Source of the DNA: Chitinophaga sp. YR573
Lineage (GTDB): Bacteria > Bacteroidota > Bacteroidia > Chitinophagales > Chitinophagaceae
Direction: 5' to 3'
DNA length: 64,000 nt
NCBI RefSeq assembly: GCF_900110995.1
Contig: NZ_FOJF01000003.1
Location: 1,443,612 to 1,507,611 of the forward strand
Of this stretch, positions 7,284-16,375 are shown piece by piece. The notes beneath the pieces are model-generated. The model was not told the origin of the DNA. It ran no database searches and saw only the letters and a list, made by a program, of their open reading frames with translations. Within the stretch, counting starts at the first letter, position 1. Every line of letters begins with the position of its first letter. Made by a program: the position numbers and the translations under genes.

Positions 7284-7654
7284 GGAATAATAAATTTACA
7301 TGCTTTGTTTAGTTAACAATGGTTATTTACAATTTTAGTCACCTTTTTAAATATACCTTAAATTGATTTAGGCACAAATTAATTAAGGCTGAATTTTACT
7401 ATAACCCTCCACCGATTACTTTATCCAGATCTATACAATCGAAATGATTGGACCATTCAGGTAATGATGCTTACTACCCTTTCCATATCTATAACAAGCT
7501 CCCTTGTTTGGCGGCTTGTTATATAAATTTAAAATCCATGTGCATGAAAAAGTTAATTTCATAAAAGGTAACATACAGTTTTAACTTTTTAAAGGGTCCT
7601 CACTGGTTGTGCTTATATCCATTTCTCTATATTTTAAGAGAGAACATAGCTCTG
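7284..7654. other. Gene-free spacer with one 10-bp inverted repeat
   Basis: No credible ORF. The only structure seen is TATAACAAGC (7490-7499) and its inverted copy (7514-7523), with a 14-nt loop and no U-tract. It might be a regulatory palindrome or a weak terminator for the leftward gene at 7655. Confidence 0.4.
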
Positions 7655-8773
7655 TTATTTTGCAAAACGCCATCTATATCCTTTATAGATACGGTTGCCT
7701 TTACAGGCTAAAGAAATATAGGCAGCAGTTACCTGTACAATGGAAGCAGTTTCTTGAAGGCTATTAAAGGATCGAATGAATTTACCTTCTGGTGTATATT
7801 GTTCAACTTTTTTAGATTTCCAGATGGAGGCTGATTCGCTTCCCCATTTATAACCGGATAAATCAATTTGTTCTTCTCCATATCCTTTTTTCCAAAAACA
7901 GCCACCAGCGGTCTTATAAATACCCTTTAGCATCAACTTGATACCTTTGGCACTTGTACCAGTAGCTATTTGTGCATCCACCATCGACGGATACTGTCCC
8001 AGTTTTTTTCCAGAAAGGTCATACTGTGTTACCTTTACCCCTATCTTGTCTGTAAGGTTCTTATGGTATGTTTCTGTCAGCTTTTCTTCAACTTCAATTT
8101 TACTGGCTGCACCATACCGCCAATAAAACCCTCCGTATATATACCCATGACCACGAGCTATGCGACTAATACCGCTATTATCAATACCTGTAGACCGACT
8201 AGCGTCCATGATACTCGAATAAGTTTTAATGAGTATTCCCCTTTGATCATATTGGGATACTTCTTTGCAGCTGACCGCCATGCGTGCCCGGATTGCATTA
8301 CTCCTATCACAAAAAAGCCATTGACTTATTGCACGCCCTTTATCAAAAGCAATGCGGGTTTTCTCAACGGCTTTTATCATTTTTAAATTACCTGGCCGAA
8401 TATCCAGACCATTACCATTTTTGGTCGTAATCTCAACCAAAGAATCATCCAATGCAAACTCTTTCACGAAGCAGCAGTAAACCAATCGCTTTATTGAAAA
8501 AGAGTATGATCTATTACTAATTCGCAGACAGCCTGTAAGTTGATAGATATAATCCCCTATAAATTTATTAAGCAGCTTCCCTGGTTTGGTAGCCAATATC
8601 TTTTCAGGAATAGTTTGTATAAAGCCATTAGAATGAATCTGCTCTCTTTCCATTCTCTTTATCCTTCCAAAACTGGAAATGAGAAAATATCCGTCCAGCC
8701 CGGGGATATCTTCCCATTTTTCTCCTTTTATATCTTTTAATGAACGATTTTGATATGGATACGTTTTAGACAT
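7655..8773 (-). CDS. NUMOD4/NUMOD1-repeat protein, degenerate HNH homing-endonuclease-like
   Basis: 372 aa from ATG 8773 (MSKTYPYQNRSLKD); an in-frame extension to 8860 adds 29 poorly coding residues. A NUMOD4 motif opens the protein (EKWEDIPGLDGYFLISSFGR). A segment where an HNH would sit (ITTKNGNGLDIRPGNLKM) keeps the terminal 'N-x-x-N-L' signature but lacks the paired His. Three NUMOD1-like DNA-binding repeats follow: VSQYDQRGILIKTYSS..., VTQYDLSGKKLGQYPS..., VEQYTPEGKFIRSFNS..., each ending in a GG.(F/Y)W or GYRW motif. NUMOD modules contact DNA in homing endonucleases. Without catalytic His it is probably a DNA-binding protein or a decayed nuclease. Stand-alone; no intron or intein is evident nearby. 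Confidence 0.82.
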   Translation of the reverse strand: MSKTYPYQNRSLKDIKGEKWEDIPGLDGYFLISSFGRIKRMEREQIHSNGFIQTIPEKILATKPGKLLNKFIGDYIYQLTGCLRISNRSYSFSIKRLVYCCFVKEFALDDSLVEITTKNGNGLDIRPGNLKMIKAVEKTRIAFDKGRAISQWLFCDRSNAIRARMAVSCKEVSQYDQRGILIKTYSSIMDASRSTGIDNSGISRIARGHGYIYGGFYWRYGAASKIEVEEKLTETYHKNLTDKIGVKVTQYDLSGKKLGQYPSMVDAQIATGTSAKGIKLMLKGIYKTAGGCFWKKGYGEEQIDLSGYKWGSESASIWKSKKVEQYTPEGKFIRSFNSLQETASIVQVTAAYISLACKGNRIYKGYRWRFAK

Positions 8774-8860
8774 ATGTAGATGATTAATATCTTGCCCGAC
8801 CTTCAAATAGCAAAGGCAGCTTTTGACGTTCATCTTTATACAATAGATCAGTTCCTGCAT

Positions 8861-9239
8861 AAAGTAAGTCAGGATTGGAAGTTAAAAATAACTTCCGACT
8901 AATATCTTAATGTAATGTTAACGTAATGAACAATTTAGTATGTGGTGATGAAGAGGAGGTGGACAACCACCAGTTGAATATCGATGTGCATGAACATCCT
9001 GTTAAGCATGATGAGTACGGACATATCAAACAACGAGCATCAGAAAAAAGCGGTACGTTCTGTCGGGTTCTACAGGAGGGATGCTACCATCGTAACAGTA
9101 CTTTGGAAGCAGCTTAGTGAAATCATAGATATGATGATAAAGGAGTCCATGAAATTAGAGATTAAACAAGCAAATGTGATAACCTCACAAGTAGAAGTAA
9201 ACACATAATCTTCCCGTATTTTAGCTCGGAATAGGCTTG
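8861..9239. other. Spacer with two overlapping short ORFs of doubtful coding value
   Basis: Plus-strand ORFs at 8926-9117 (63 aa, MNNLVCGDEEEVDNHQ, His/Asp-rich) and 8984-9208 (74 aa, or 65 aa from the ATG at 9011, with VLWKQLSEIIDMMIKE) overlap in different frames. The first half of one and the second half of the other look protein-like, so a small frameshifted gene is conceivable. No domain is recognised and neither is supported by an RBS or terminator. Confidence 0.2.
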
Positions 9240-9827
9240 TCACATTACGGCGTAGGTGTCCCTTTTACGACTGATTGAGTCCTTTTCATCACTGCCAGGA
9301 GCATCATAAAACCTATCCATAGCATTGCAGGCAGGATTTCCTTCATTACCAAAAAAGTGAACGAACGTACTCTTATATACTTCATTTAAAGAGCCTCCGT
9401 GTATTTCCTCAAAAAATTCTATTGTATTCGAAATGTTACGTCTAACTATACATGCACAATCAAATAATTTGTCCTCAGGCACTTTCCATTTAGTCTTAAA
9501 ATGGAAATAAAGATCCTCTTGTAGTTCCACTTCGAATTCATGGATAATCTTTTTTTCGTCAACCTGACGTTGAATAGAAAAATAGAGAAAATCACCTTTG
9601 TTATAAACTTTCTTATACTTACCAAGGTCTGAATCCTTTTTCACTTGCGCCTCCTTCTTTTTACTATCTAGTTCTTCAACAAAAGGAGTCCCGGCAGGGA
9701 GAGGTGAAATAAAATCCGAGGTAGTAGCGACGATACAGAATACAGCACCATCCTTCAATTCTATTCGTGATTTGGTTTCCCGATCATAGAAATGTCCATT
9801 TTTAAACACTAAATTTTTCGATTCCAT
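9240..9827 (-). CDS. Hypothetical protein, 195 aa
   Basis: 195 aa from ATG 9827 (MESKNLVFKNGHFYDRETK). Soluble, with no signal peptide. The start looks like a beta-rich module (RIELKDGAVFCIVATTSDFI), followed by a charged linker (EELDSKKKEAQVKKDSDLGKYKK) and an alternating-strand segment (EVELQEDLYFHFKTKWKVPE). The end is Asp/Arg-rich. I recognise no family. It stands alone between doubtful ORFs and the deacetylase gene. Good internal coding character, so I treat it as real. Confidence 0.6.
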   Translation of the reverse strand: MESKNLVFKNGHFYDRETKSRIELKDGAVFCIVATTSDFISPLPAGTPFVEELDSKKKEAQVKKDSDLGKYKKVYNKGDFLYFSIQRQVDEKKIIHEFEVELQEDLYFHFKTKWKVPEDKLFDCACIVRRNISNTIEFFEEIHGGSLNEVYKSTFVHFFGNEGNPACNAMDRFYDAPGSDEKDSISRKRDTYAVM

Positions 9828-10127
9828 AGGGTATATTATTTGGGTTATTGGGAGTCTTTAAGCTATATGAATATAGTGTTTTTCTCATAATTGGATAAAT
9901 AAACACATATGAAATGGAGAAGATCGTATTGTAATAATATCCGGGTGCTTATTTATCTGTTAATCAATACAGTACCAGATTATAGTAGTGTCTCACACTT
10001 TTTTCGTGAATTATAAAAAGTTATTTATATTATAACCTAATCTACCGGAATGATCTTATAAAATCGCCATCTATAATAGCATACATTCTCTATTTAAAGA
10101 GTTATATTTATTCTATTTTTTATAATT
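9828..10127. other. AT-rich divergent spacer
   Basis: No ORF or hairpin of note. It must hold the divergent promoters of the 195-aa gene and the deacetylase gene; no clear consensus element is visible. Confidence 0.4.
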
Positions 10128-10922
10128 ATGAGAATAATATGTAGCCTGATGGCATTCCTGGCAACTTTGTCAGGCCACGCACAGAATCCCAATGTATGGA
10201 ATCACAAACAATGTGCTGTGGTATTAACCTATGACGATGCAATTGATGCAGATCTTGATAACGCTATACCAGTATTGGACTCATTGGGGTTAAAAGCGAC
10301 CTTTTACCTGATCGGCTCCTCTCCTGTTGTTGCAAACCGGATGGAGTTATGGCGGAAAGCAGCCCTTCACGGTCATGAGCTGGGAAATCATACTTTATGT
10401 CACCCCTGCGATGGCAGTCTTCCGGGACGCAGCTTTGTACAAGCTGATTATGACCTTAGCAAGTATACCGTTAACAGAGCTGTCGCTGAAATCAGGATGA
10501 ACAATACACTTCTGCAAGCAATTGACGGCAAAACAAAACGAACATTTGCCTATCCTTGCGGAGATCTCACTATAAAAGATTCTTTTTTCTATGCAGGGTT
10601 ACGCAATGATTTTGTTGCTGCCAGAGGCGTTCGGTCTGCCCTGGACTCTATTGAAAAAGTCAACCTGGACAATATTGACTGCTTTGGCATGAATGGCCAG
10701 ACGGCGGAGCAAATGATCGCCCTTGTACAGAAAGCCATGAGTACCCATACACTGCTCGTCTTTCTTTTCCATGGTGTAGGTGGAGGGCATAGCCTCAATG
10801 TTGGACTGAGAGAACATAGTCTTTTACTCCATTTCCTGAAAGAGCATGAACGGGAGATCTGGATTGCCCCTATGGTAGATGTGGCAGAATATATCCGCAC
10901 CAGCAGGGCGAAAAAGGTTTAA
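10128..10922 (+). CDS. Secreted polysaccharide deacetylase (NodB domain, CE4)
   Basis: 264 aa with a signal peptide (MRIICSLMAFLATLSGHAQ). NodB motifs are present: motif 1 TYDDA (metal and base Asp), motif 2 HELGNHTLCHP (the H-x3-H-type metal-binding histidines), motif 3 around the FAYPCGD segment, and a late FLFHGVGGG that supplies the C-terminal His. The family removes N- or O-acetyl groups from chitin, peptidoglycan or xylan using a divalent metal. The closely spaced glycoside hydrolase genes to the right fit plant or fungal polysaccharide use, but the substrate cannot be told from sequence. Monocistronic: an inverted repeat follows directly. Confidence 0.9.
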   Translation: MRIICSLMAFLATLSGHAQNPNVWNHKQCAVVLTYDDAIDADLDNAIPVLDSLGLKATFYLIGSSPVVANRMELWRKAALHGHELGNHTLCHPCDGSLPGRSFVQADYDLSKYTVNRAVAEIRMNNTLLQAIDGKTKRTFAYPCGDLTIKDSFFYAGLRNDFVAARGVRSALDSIEKVNLDNIDCFGMNGQTAEQMIALVQKAMSTHTLLVFLFHGVGGGHSLNVGLREHSLLLHFLKEHEREIWIAPMVDVAEYIRTSRAKKV

Positions 10923-10928
10923 ATTAAA

Positions 10929-10950
10929 AACGCCCCGGTAATGGGGCGTT
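10929..10950. terminator. Hairpin between convergent genes
   Basis: Stem AACGCCCC/GGGGCGTT (10929-10936 with 10943-10950), loop GGTAAT. The plus-strand side lacks a good U-tract; the minus-strand side has TTTTTAATTT, so it may serve the leftward 157-aa gene best. Confidence 0.75.
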
Positions 10951-10970
10951 CTATCTGAAGAAATCCTATA

Positions 10971-11444
10971 TCAATGAATTTGAGGTGGTGGCAGAGCTGG
11001 AGGTGTGTTGCTATGTTTTTCACGCCATTTTGCATTTTCCACTAATTCTTTTCTGCCAAAGAATTTAACCTTACTGATCTTTGATGAAGAAGGATTATCA
11101 AAGATAATATCGGCCTGATAATATTCATCATATCGCTCTCCCTCTATCCAATACCTCGCCCTGAACAGATTACCATTACCATGCTCCACTTGTATAATAC
11201 TCAATTCTGTTTTCCCAACAATCTTTGCGATCTCCTTTTCAGCACGCGCGATCTGTGCCTGTTGTTTTACGGAAGGAGATATCAGTAAATTTTCTGCATC
11301 TTTTACCGCGTGATGTTCAAGGTATGACATGAATGCCGCCGCTATCTTTTTTTGTTCCGGATTTACCCGAAACTGAGCAGAAGTTGTTAGACCGAATAAC
11401 AGGCTGACTACAAGTAATGGGAGTGTTAATTTTTTGTTGTTCAT
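10971..11444 (-). CDS. Exported hypothetical protein, 157 aa
   Basis: 157 aa from ATG 11444; an upstream TTG at 11450 is less likely. Signal peptide MNNKKLTLPLLVVSLLFGLTTSAQ. The mature part begins with helices (EQKKIAAAFMSYLEHHAVKD), followed by a beta sheet (LSIIQVEHGNGNLFRARYWI, YYQADIIFDNP) and ends Pro-rich (PPALPPPQ). The fold could be an NTF2- or cystatin-like alpha+beta domain, but that is a guess. It lies 12 bp downstream of the 141-aa membrane protein gene on the same strand, so the two are probably an operon. Confidence 0.65.
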   Translation of the reverse strand: MNNKKLTLPLLVVSLLFGLTTSAQFRVNPEQKKIAAAFMSYLEHHAVKDAENLLISPSVKQQAQIARAEKEIAKIVGKTELSIIQVEHGNGNLFRARYWIEGERYDEYYQADIIFDNPSSSKISKVKFFGRKELVENAKWREKHSNTPPALPPPQIH

Positions 11445-11455
11445 ATTCAATATTA

Positions 11456-11881
11456 TTATTCGAGATCAAGATATTTTATAACCCATGACAGACTATCCGG
11501 AAATGCTATATGAAACCGTTTAAAGTTCGCGGGAGCTATCAACATTGTATTATTACCTGTGTCTCCAATCTGGTAAGCAACCGGGAAATGGTGACCGGTA
11601 AAGTCTGCACCTATCTGGCCATTAATATTGGGATAGGCATCACTACTAGTATACAATTTTCCATTTATCTCAAACGTATAATCAATACCATTAGCAGACC
11701 TTGAGTTAGTACTAAAGTGCTTGACAATACCATCTGCGATTGAGAAGTTACTTATAAGCCTGCCCCTTTTATTACAGTCTTTAACAGTTATTACATAGGC
11801 AAAGACTATAAGTACAGGTAATATAAATACTGGTTTGTTTATCCGTCTTAAAATCTTACTTAGTTGGTTGATTAAGTGCAT
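11456..11881 (-). CDS. Hypothetical membrane-anchored protein, 141 aa
   Basis: 141 aa from ATG 11881 (MHLINQLSKILRRINKP). One N-terminal membrane helix (FILPVLIVFAYVITV, about 19-33), then a single extracytoplasmic domain rich in short strands (IDYTFEINGKLYTSS, FPVAYQIGDTGNNTML). This resembles small inner-membrane proteins in which a helix tethers a DUF3592-like beta domain, with the pattern 'Y.F..NGK.Y......... G..V.V.Y', but I would not assign it firmly. First gene of a two-gene unit with the 157-aa exported protein. Confidence 0.6.
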   Translation of the reverse strand: MHLINQLSKILRRINKPVFILPVLIVFAYVITVKDCNKRGRLISNFSIADGIVKHFSTNSRSANGIDYTFEINGKLYTSSDAYPNINGQIGADFTGHHFPVAYQIGDTGNNTMLIAPANFKRFHIAFPDSLSWVIKYLDLE

Positions 11882-12249
11882 TACTTGTTATTGTACTTAA
11901 AAGGTTAAATTGAAAAGGAATAAGGCCCTTCTCCAAATTGCAGCGTTAATCCTCTTGGCTTACTTATACCTGACTCGATTAGAGATTGAAGCGCTTCCAA
12001 GCACATCGCCAACAGCTTCCATATATTGATTTGGCCGCAAAATATTCATGTAGAGCATTCATTAAGTATCTGTGGTCGGATACTTTTAATTATAAATTGT
12101 TAGGAAACAGAATAGCTACGTTACGAAATATCCGGAGGTTATAATGGTATAGGTAATAAATCGAAGATATCATATTTTGCTTTATATATCTAATAACCAT
12201 CATGGAAATTTTTATCTATCAGATACGTATTTATGACCACGTGATGAAT
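11882..12249. other. Gene-free AT-rich spacer
   Basis: No ORF, strong hairpin or repeat recognised. Presumably it carries the promoter of the two-gene membrane-protein unit at its left edge. Confidence 0.4.
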
Positions 12250-12801
12250 TTATAGGTCTTTGATGTCCTTTGCTACTACACTAAGATTATTATCTAGTTG
12301 GTGTCCGCCGCTTTCAATTTCGCGGAAGGTTGCCCATGGAAGTTTATCCCTGTAAGATGCAAGATGATCAAACGGTATTTCTTCATCGTCACGGCAATGG
12401 TAAAAGAAGATATGATTATTTGGAGGAAGGTTTTTTGCGAAATCTTTTTGAAGTTTTAATCCCTGTGCCCATTCCTCTTTACCAGTCCAAAATGGAGTAG
12501 ATATCAGAAAAATCCCGGCTGCCTTTTTCGAAATCATATTTTCAGAGAGGTATTTCAGCAGAAGTGACGCACCTAATGAATGTGCGACCAAAATAACATC
12601 GTCTCTGAGTTTACCAATTTCTTCTCCAATTTGCTTCAGCCAACCAAAGTCCGGAGCAGCAGCATCCGTTTGCATTTGAGGGTAGATTATCTGATAATCC
12701 TTTCCCAATGCTTTTTGCAGAGATGCTACCAGGTTTACGTCTGCCTTGTAACCATCGTCGCCCCCACCCTGTATAAAAAGCACTTGTTTTCTCATATGCA
12801 T
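12250..12801 (-). CDS. RBBP9/YdeN-type alpha/beta hydrolase
   Basis: 183 aa, cytoplasmic. Starts MHMRKQVLFIQGGG; the ATG at 12795 is an equally good start. The nucleophile elbow AHSLGAS, the acid in CRDDEEIPFDH and the late His in ESGGHQLDN form the Ser-Asp-His triad in the short RBBP9/YdeN arrangement (about 180 residues, no lid domain). These are small serine hydrolases of unknown physiological substrate. The gene directly follows the tandem GH43 gene (4-bp gap), so the two are probably co-transcribed; an esterase acting on released acylated sugars is conceivable but unproven. Confidence 0.8.
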   Translation of the reverse strand: MHMRKQVLFIQGGGDDGYKADVNLVASLQKALGKDYQIIYPQMQTDAAAPDFGWLKQIGEEIGKLRDDVILVAHSLGASLLLKYLSENMISKKAAGIFLISTPFWTGKEEWAQGLKLQKDFAKNLPPNNHIFFYHCRDDEEIPFDHLASYRDKLPWATFREIESGGHQLDNNLSVVAKDIKDL

Positions 12802-12805
12802 CAAT

Positions 12806-15256
12806 TTATTTAGCTAATGACTCATAAGAAATCCCCCAGTGCTTCGCTAGTTTTACTGCTTCTTGTTTTGTTAAATGAATGACCGCACCATGTTTAGGCG
12901 ATGTAAAATTGATAGTCTTCATAACGCCTTCATTGAAATGCCCCAGATTGGTAAAATTTATGAAATCACTGGTTTCACTAAACCCGAAATTATGCGGATT
13001 GATTCCGTAAATATCATACATCAACACCCATTTCTGTTCTCCAATCCGTTTCCATACATTGGGAGCTTCACAAGATTTTTCTTCAGGGTCGTACCAGCGG
13101 GCATCAAACTCAAAATCTTCATTAATTCTATTTGAAACCGCTTGTTTGATTCCAGCCTCTCCATCATGCGATACATAAAACATATGGTATTTTCCGTCCA
13201 CCCTGGTAATGTCAGCATCAATTGCCGAAACCTTTTCATTAGGGTATTCAAATAAAAGCCGGGGTAGGGTTTCAAACTTGTTGAACTCATCGTTGACATA
13301 CACGTAGTACAATTTGTTGGCCTCATTCCTGAAACGCATGGTGAAGTACATCATCAGCTTCTTCCTGTTCTCATCAAAAATAATTTCAGGTGCCCAGGCA
13401 CAGCCTATTTCTCCCAATCCTGCCGAAAGTGTGTCCAACCGGATAATAGATCGTTTCCAGTTAATCAGATCCCACGATTTCATCAATATCAGTGAACGAT
13501 TATTACCCCAGCCGTAAAGCTTTCCATCCCGCTCCCATTGTGTGTTACGATATCCGGCTTCCTGTGCATAAATGTGCAGGTCGGTCATTGCTAAATAGAA
13601 AGCGCCATCCGGGCCACGATAAATATGAGGATCACGAATACCTTTCTGCAAGGCAATGGTATCGCCAGCGATGACAGGTTTACCATTATTCAATGCTGTG
13701 AAATGGTATCCATCCGGACTTAATGCCATATGTAAACTATGTGTTTCATCACGGTGAAAAACCATCAGGTAGGCACTCATATCCTTTTCCTGCGGAACAG
13801 CGTTCCTGTAACGGAACTGTTTAAACCCTGCGCTACCGTTACCGGCAGAAAGCAGGCCGATTCGTAGTGCAAAGAAACCTCCGAATTTATTATGGTTCAA
13901 ACCGGAAACATCCAGGTCTTCAATCAATGTTGACCATACCTTTCCATCCGGACTTACTTCTATATCTACACTGTTGCCATGGTTGTGGATTTTTGCAATA
14001 AAATGTTTCCCCAGTTTATTGGGCACAGTTATCTTCTCACCAGCATTTTTATAAATTGTAAATGTCTTCCCGTCAGATACTACTCCCGCATATGCTTTCT
14101 CACTATAATACAGGATCAGGCCTGCGGTATTTCCTTTTTCTACGGTGATCTCTACCTGTAATTCATAATTCTTGTCTGTTGCAGTCGTCAACAACAGACG
14201 CCCATCAGCAGGTGTTGCTCCTTTCGCTTGAATAAAGAGGTTTTGTTGTTTAAAAGAAAGCGCCTGAGGGGAATATTCTTTCCAGAAAGTCCACTGAAGC
14301 CCTAATTCAGGCCCTGTAAAATCATCGGAAAGCTCAAGACCGTGTTTTACTGCTGTTGCCTGCGCTATCGGTGTTGCAGTACTTTTGGTATGAAACCAGC
14401 CATCCTGGGTCCATTCAATAGGTTCTATCAGGGTTTGCCGGCCCAGGGTATGATAAGCATTGGCATAGGCATGATAAACAATCCACCAGTTGCCGTTCAC
14501 ATCATCGATGAGGGTACCATGTCCCTTTGACCACCAGTTATCGCTGGCGCTATAAGTGTGTACGATAGGATTATAAGGAGAATTCTCCCAGGGGCCCATT
14601 ATACTCTTAGATCTGGCACTAACTACCATATGACTGGTAGCAGGTCCTGCGGTTCCACCCTGTGCCGATGTCATATAATAATACCCGTTTCTATAGTTTA
14701 ATTTGGGAGATTCCAGGCACATGCATTCCGTTATCCAACTCTTCGGATAAACCCAGCCATCGTAGACTTTTGTTTTCTCTCCCACAGTGCTTAATCCATC
14801 TTCATTTAACCGGATCACTTCCCCCTCATTGAGAAACAGGAACCGGTTTCCCTGATCATCAACAATATGTCCGGGATCAATACCACTGACCTTCAGGTCT
14901 ACCGGCTTACTCCATGGACCTTTGATATTCTCTGACCAAACTACCCAATTTGTTCCCGCAGCCGGATAATAGATATAATACCTGTTCTTGTACTTGAGTA
15001 AGTCCGGCGCATAGCCTGAGCCTTTATATTCCGGAACGGCCCGGCAAACAGGCTCCCAGTTCATCAGATCCTGTGAATGCCAGATCAGAAATCCGGGAGC
15101 ATAATAGAAGGGAGAATGTGTCATGTAATAATCCTTTCCATCTCTTAAAATCGAAGGATCGGCGTAGTCTCCAGGCATAATTACTTTCGGGAAGTCCTGT
15201 GCATGCGATAGCTTCACTGACAGCATTAAAGCTAAAATGATAATACTCCTGTACAT
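12806..15256 (-). CDS. Secreted glycoside hydrolase with two GH43-like five-bladed propellers
   Basis: 816 aa with a signal peptide (MYRSIIILALMLSVKLSHAQ). The first GH43 catalytic domain (about 25-300) has the base Asp in GDYADPSI, the modulator Asp in VSGIDPGHI and a candidate acid Glu in CLESPKL. A beta-sandwich follows (about 310-490; SDDFTGPELGLQWTFWKEY), typical of GH43 C-terminal or DUF1349-like modules. A second five-bladed domain (about 495-800) carries GIRDPHIY and CAWAPEIIF, again base and acid. Such enzymes release arabinose or xylose from hemicellulose or pectin. Two catalytic-looking propellers in one chain suggest a bifunctional enzyme. First gene of a unit with the RBBP9-type hydrolase. 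Confidence 0.9.
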   Translation of the reverse strand: MYRSIIILALMLSVKLSHAQDFPKVIMPGDYADPSILRDGKDYYMTHSPFYYAPGFLIWHSQDLMNWEPVCRAVPEYKGSGYAPDLLKYKNRYYIYYPAAGTNWVVWSENIKGPWSKPVDLKVSGIDPGHIVDDQGNRFLFLNEGEVIRLNEDGLSTVGEKTKVYDGWVYPKSWITECMCLESPKLNYRNGYYYMTSAQGGTAGPATSHMVVSARSKSIMGPWENSPYNPIVHTYSASDNWWSKGHGTLIDDVNGNWWIVYHAYANAYHTLGRQTLIEPIEWTQDGWFHTKSTATPIAQATAVKHGLELSDDFTGPELGLQWTFWKEYSPQALSFKQQNLFIQAKGATPADGRLLLTTATDKNYELQVEITVEKGNTAGLILYYSEKAYAGVVSDGKTFTIYKNAGEKITVPNKLGKHFIAKIHNHGNSVDIEVSPDGKVWSTLIEDLDVSGLNHNKFGGFFALRIGLLSAGNGSAGFKQFRYRNAVPQEKDMSAYLMVFHRDETHSLHMALSPDGYHFTALNNGKPVIAGDTIALQKGIRDPHIYRGPDGAFYLAMTDLHIYAQEAGYRNTQWERDGKLYGWGNNRSLILMKSWDLINWKRSIIRLDTLSAGLGEIGCAWAPEIIFDENRKKLMMYFTMRFRNEANKLYYVYVNDEFNKFETLPRLLFEYPNEKVSAIDADITRVDGKYHMFYVSHDGEAGIKQAVSNRINEDFEFDARWYDPEEKSCEAPNVWKRIGEQKWVLMYDIYGINPHNFGFSETSDFINFTNLGHFNEGVMKTINFTSPKHGAVIHLTKQEAVKLAKHWGISYESLAK

Positions 15257-15539
15257 CTTTATAGAATTATTGTAAATTATGTTTCAGATAAATCCAGCAT
15301 GTTAACTGAATTTCTCTTCTCTCCTGCCGGTTAGATGTTGTTTAAGGGAATATTGAAGTGCATATAATTAGTGATCATAGCACGTGGAACCCAATTGATA
15401 GTAAACAATGTTAAGCTAATCTATTTACCTCTACTCTTCTTCAAAGATAAATAACAATTCTTAAAGTGTCAATATAACATTTATTTCTAGTGAAAAAGCT
15501 CTTAATCTTAAATTTCATAGTTTATTGAGGAAGAAGCAC

Positions 15540-16358
15540 TCAGTAGTTATTTATGTGCAAATAATGTTTCCTGAAATTTAATGGGCTCTGGTGATAACGC
15601 ATTTTAAACTGAAAGTTGAAGTTAGAAAGATTATTGAATCCGCACACTAAACTTATTTCCAGAATGCTTTTTTGCGTTTCAATCAGGAGCTTTGTTGCAT
15701 GACTAAGCCTTATTTCATTTAAAAAACTTGTAAATGATTGCCGGGTCCGTTGACTAAAGTATCTCGAAAAAGAATTATTCGCCATGTTTGCAATTCCCGC
15801 AACTCTGTCAATCGTGATTTGTTCCTGAAAGTTCTGATAAACAAAATTAAGTACCTTTTTCATCCTTTCAGATTCGACGCCGTTTCTGCCAGATATGACA
15901 TTATTGGTAATAATGCCTAAATTCTTTGACTCTGCTAAGCTGTTCAGAATTTCCAGGAGTTTGAGCCATTTGGGCAAACCGTTTAATTCAAGGATTTCAA
16001 AAAGCATCTTACTCACCGATTTATTTATAGCACCAGTGATTGCAATACCTTTCGACGATTTAATCAGAAGTTGGTTGAGGTTTTGGCTTTCTGGTAAGGA
16101 TAAAAATCCCTCGCCGAAAGTTTTTTGGTCAAAATGCACAACTATTGACTTTGCCCTTAAATCGGTATTGGTCAAATAGAACTCCGGATAATTACGATAA
16201 AGATGCGGCAAGTTAGGCCCTAATAGCACGAGATCGCCGGGGCCAAACTCGCTAACACGGTCTCCTATAATTCTTTTCCCCTTGCTTTCCAATACCAGAA
16301 CCAGTTCATATACAGGATGGAAATGCCATGGAGTAGGAAAATAATTGTAGTCGAACAA
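15540..16358 (-). pseudogene. AraC-family regulator, N-terminally truncated
   Basis: 272 codons read from a TTG at 16358; an in-frame stop lies only four codons upstream, at 16368-16370. The cupin-like sensor begins abruptly at FPTPWHFHPVYELVLVLES, where relatives carry about 20 more N-terminal residues. The rest is intact: GPGDLVLLGPNLPHLYRN, and a C-terminal double HTH (ITIDRVAGIANMANNSFSRY and ILEISLVCGFNNLSNFNFQF). The gap to the divergent GH94/GH36-like gene is only 17 bp, leaving no room for promoters or either N-terminus. I read this as a deletion junction removing both 5' ends; an assembly error would look the same. Originally it was probably the regulator of the neighbouring sugar genes. 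Confidence 0.7.
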
Positions 16359-16375
16359 TCTTGTAACTCAATGCT

